DNA from: CAIVSN01 sp040383945
GTDB lineage: Bacteria > Patescibacteriota > Gracilibacteria > BD1-5 > UBA2023
Direction of reading: 5' to 3'
Length of the DNA stretch: 8,035 bases
Assembly (NCBI GenBank): GCA_040383945.1
Contig: JBEICN010000040.1
Coordinates: 1-8,035, forward strand
The notes under the pieces were generated by a model. That model did not search any database and was not told the DNA's origin. It saw nothing but the letters and a program-made list of their open reading frames with translations. Position numbers and translations under genes: made by a program. Positions 7,540-8,035 of the stretch are shown here, one piece after another (the first letter of the stretch is position 1; each line of letters opens with the position of its first letter).

Positions 7540-8035
7540 ATCGGTAGATGACGTGACGAAGAATACGAGCTATCGGGTCTTCTTGATACCGGACGAGTTC
7601 CTGTGTAGTTTTGGCGAGAGCATAGGCAACTCAGAAATTTGACTCCAGTTGGACTTCCATAGGCAAAAGTGGAAGCACTTTTACATTTGTATTTCCCGTA
7701 TGTGCATGGAATTGTTCTTGAAACAAACGCAGAAAAGATGGTTGTGCCAAGCCTCAGGAAATATAGAAATTTTTGAGTAAGTAGGTGTTGGAAATCATCT
7801 TGAGTCCCACAACTATGGAGCGCACCAAAAGTTCTAGAAATTCTTTTTGTATTTTTTTGACATCTTGAGAATGATGATCCGAATCATTCTGCATGATGTG
7901 TTCAATTTCGAGTCGCGAGAGTTTGGGAAATTTCCGGACCAACATATTTTCATATAAGCCTGATCCAACTGGTATTTGGATAGCGCCAAGTAGCTCGGAA
8001 TAATTTTCCAAAGTAATGCTGGTAAGTGAGTATCC
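7532..8035 (-). CDS. C-terminal part of unassigned protein, possibly actin-like ATPase (FtsA/PilM type); 5' end outside window
   Basis: The last 167 residues of a protein whose start lies beyond 8035. Two in-frame TGA codons (7754-7756 and 7631-7633; visible residues 94 and 135) are read as Gly, and the stop is TAA at 7532-7534. Visible stretches are LGAIQIPVGSGLYENMLVRK, a helix-rich middle (LSRLEIEHIM, then VKKIQKEFLELLVRSIVVGLK), NFYISGGLAQPSFLRLF and NFGVAYALAKTT. The last two resemble the LTGGGA nucleotide-contact loop and the C-terminal ATAIGLAL helix of FtsA, PilM and other actin-like ATPases. This is suggestive only, since the phosphate loops would be in the missing part. It overlaps the following membrane-protein gene by 8 nt (ATGAATAA), so the two are probably translated in concert and may act together. 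Without UGA-Gly decoding it would appear as broken pieces. Confidence 0.6.

Noticed and set aside
466..8035. UGA as Trp (mycoplasma-type code 4) or selenocysteine
   Set aside because: The TGA codons align to Gly motifs such as VSGGH, FSGLK and GEDI, Trp positions use TGG, and the sites are too many and too scattered for selenocysteine.

Overview
This window comes from a bacterium that reads UGA as glycine (translation table 25). That points to the Candidate Phyla Radiation lineages Gracilibacteria (BD1-5/GN02) or Absconditabacteria (SR1); the sequence does not decide between them. The proof is internal. mraY, ligA and tsaD are each cut up by in-frame TGA when read with the standard code. Read with TGA as Gly they become single, full-length proteins, and the recoded residues fall on glycines that are nearly invariant in those families. 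I count 18 in-frame TGA codons (mraY 3, ligA 6, tsaD 7, partial gene at the right edge 2). All six visible stops are TAA or TAG. TGG still encodes Trp, so this is not the mycoplasma code.

Layout. Positions 1-266 (minus) hold the start of a type IV pilin-like gene whose 3' end lies outside the window. Positions 267-465 are an AT-rich divergent promoter region. Positions 466-1527 (plus) are mraY, lipid I synthesis. ligA, the NAD-dependent DNA ligase, converges on it from the minus strand (3706-1568), with 40 bp between the two stops. Upstream of ligA, 3707-3818 holds a likely ligA promoter and a good intrinsic terminator for the next minus-strand gene. From the right edge down to 3819 there is a compact minus-strand cluster: a partial, possibly actin-like protein; a 546-residue membrane protein with a baseplate-J-like region; tsaD (tRNA t6A37 synthesis); and a membrane-anchored DsbA-like thiol oxidoreductase. 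The first two overlap by 8 nt, the second and third by 1 nt (TAATG), and tsaD and the DsbA-like gene are 44 nt apart, so they are probably one operon ending at the terminator near 3771-3805.

Functionally the window mixes housekeeping (cell wall, DNA ligation, tRNA modification) with envelope functions (pilin, thiol oxidoreductase, baseplate-like membrane protein). No gene start has a recognisable Shine-Dalgarno sequence. I see no tRNA or rRNA gene, CRISPR array, insertion sequence or phage. The most notable points are the recoding, its uneven use between neighbouring genes, and the unassigned operon of baseplate-like and possibly actin-like genes.
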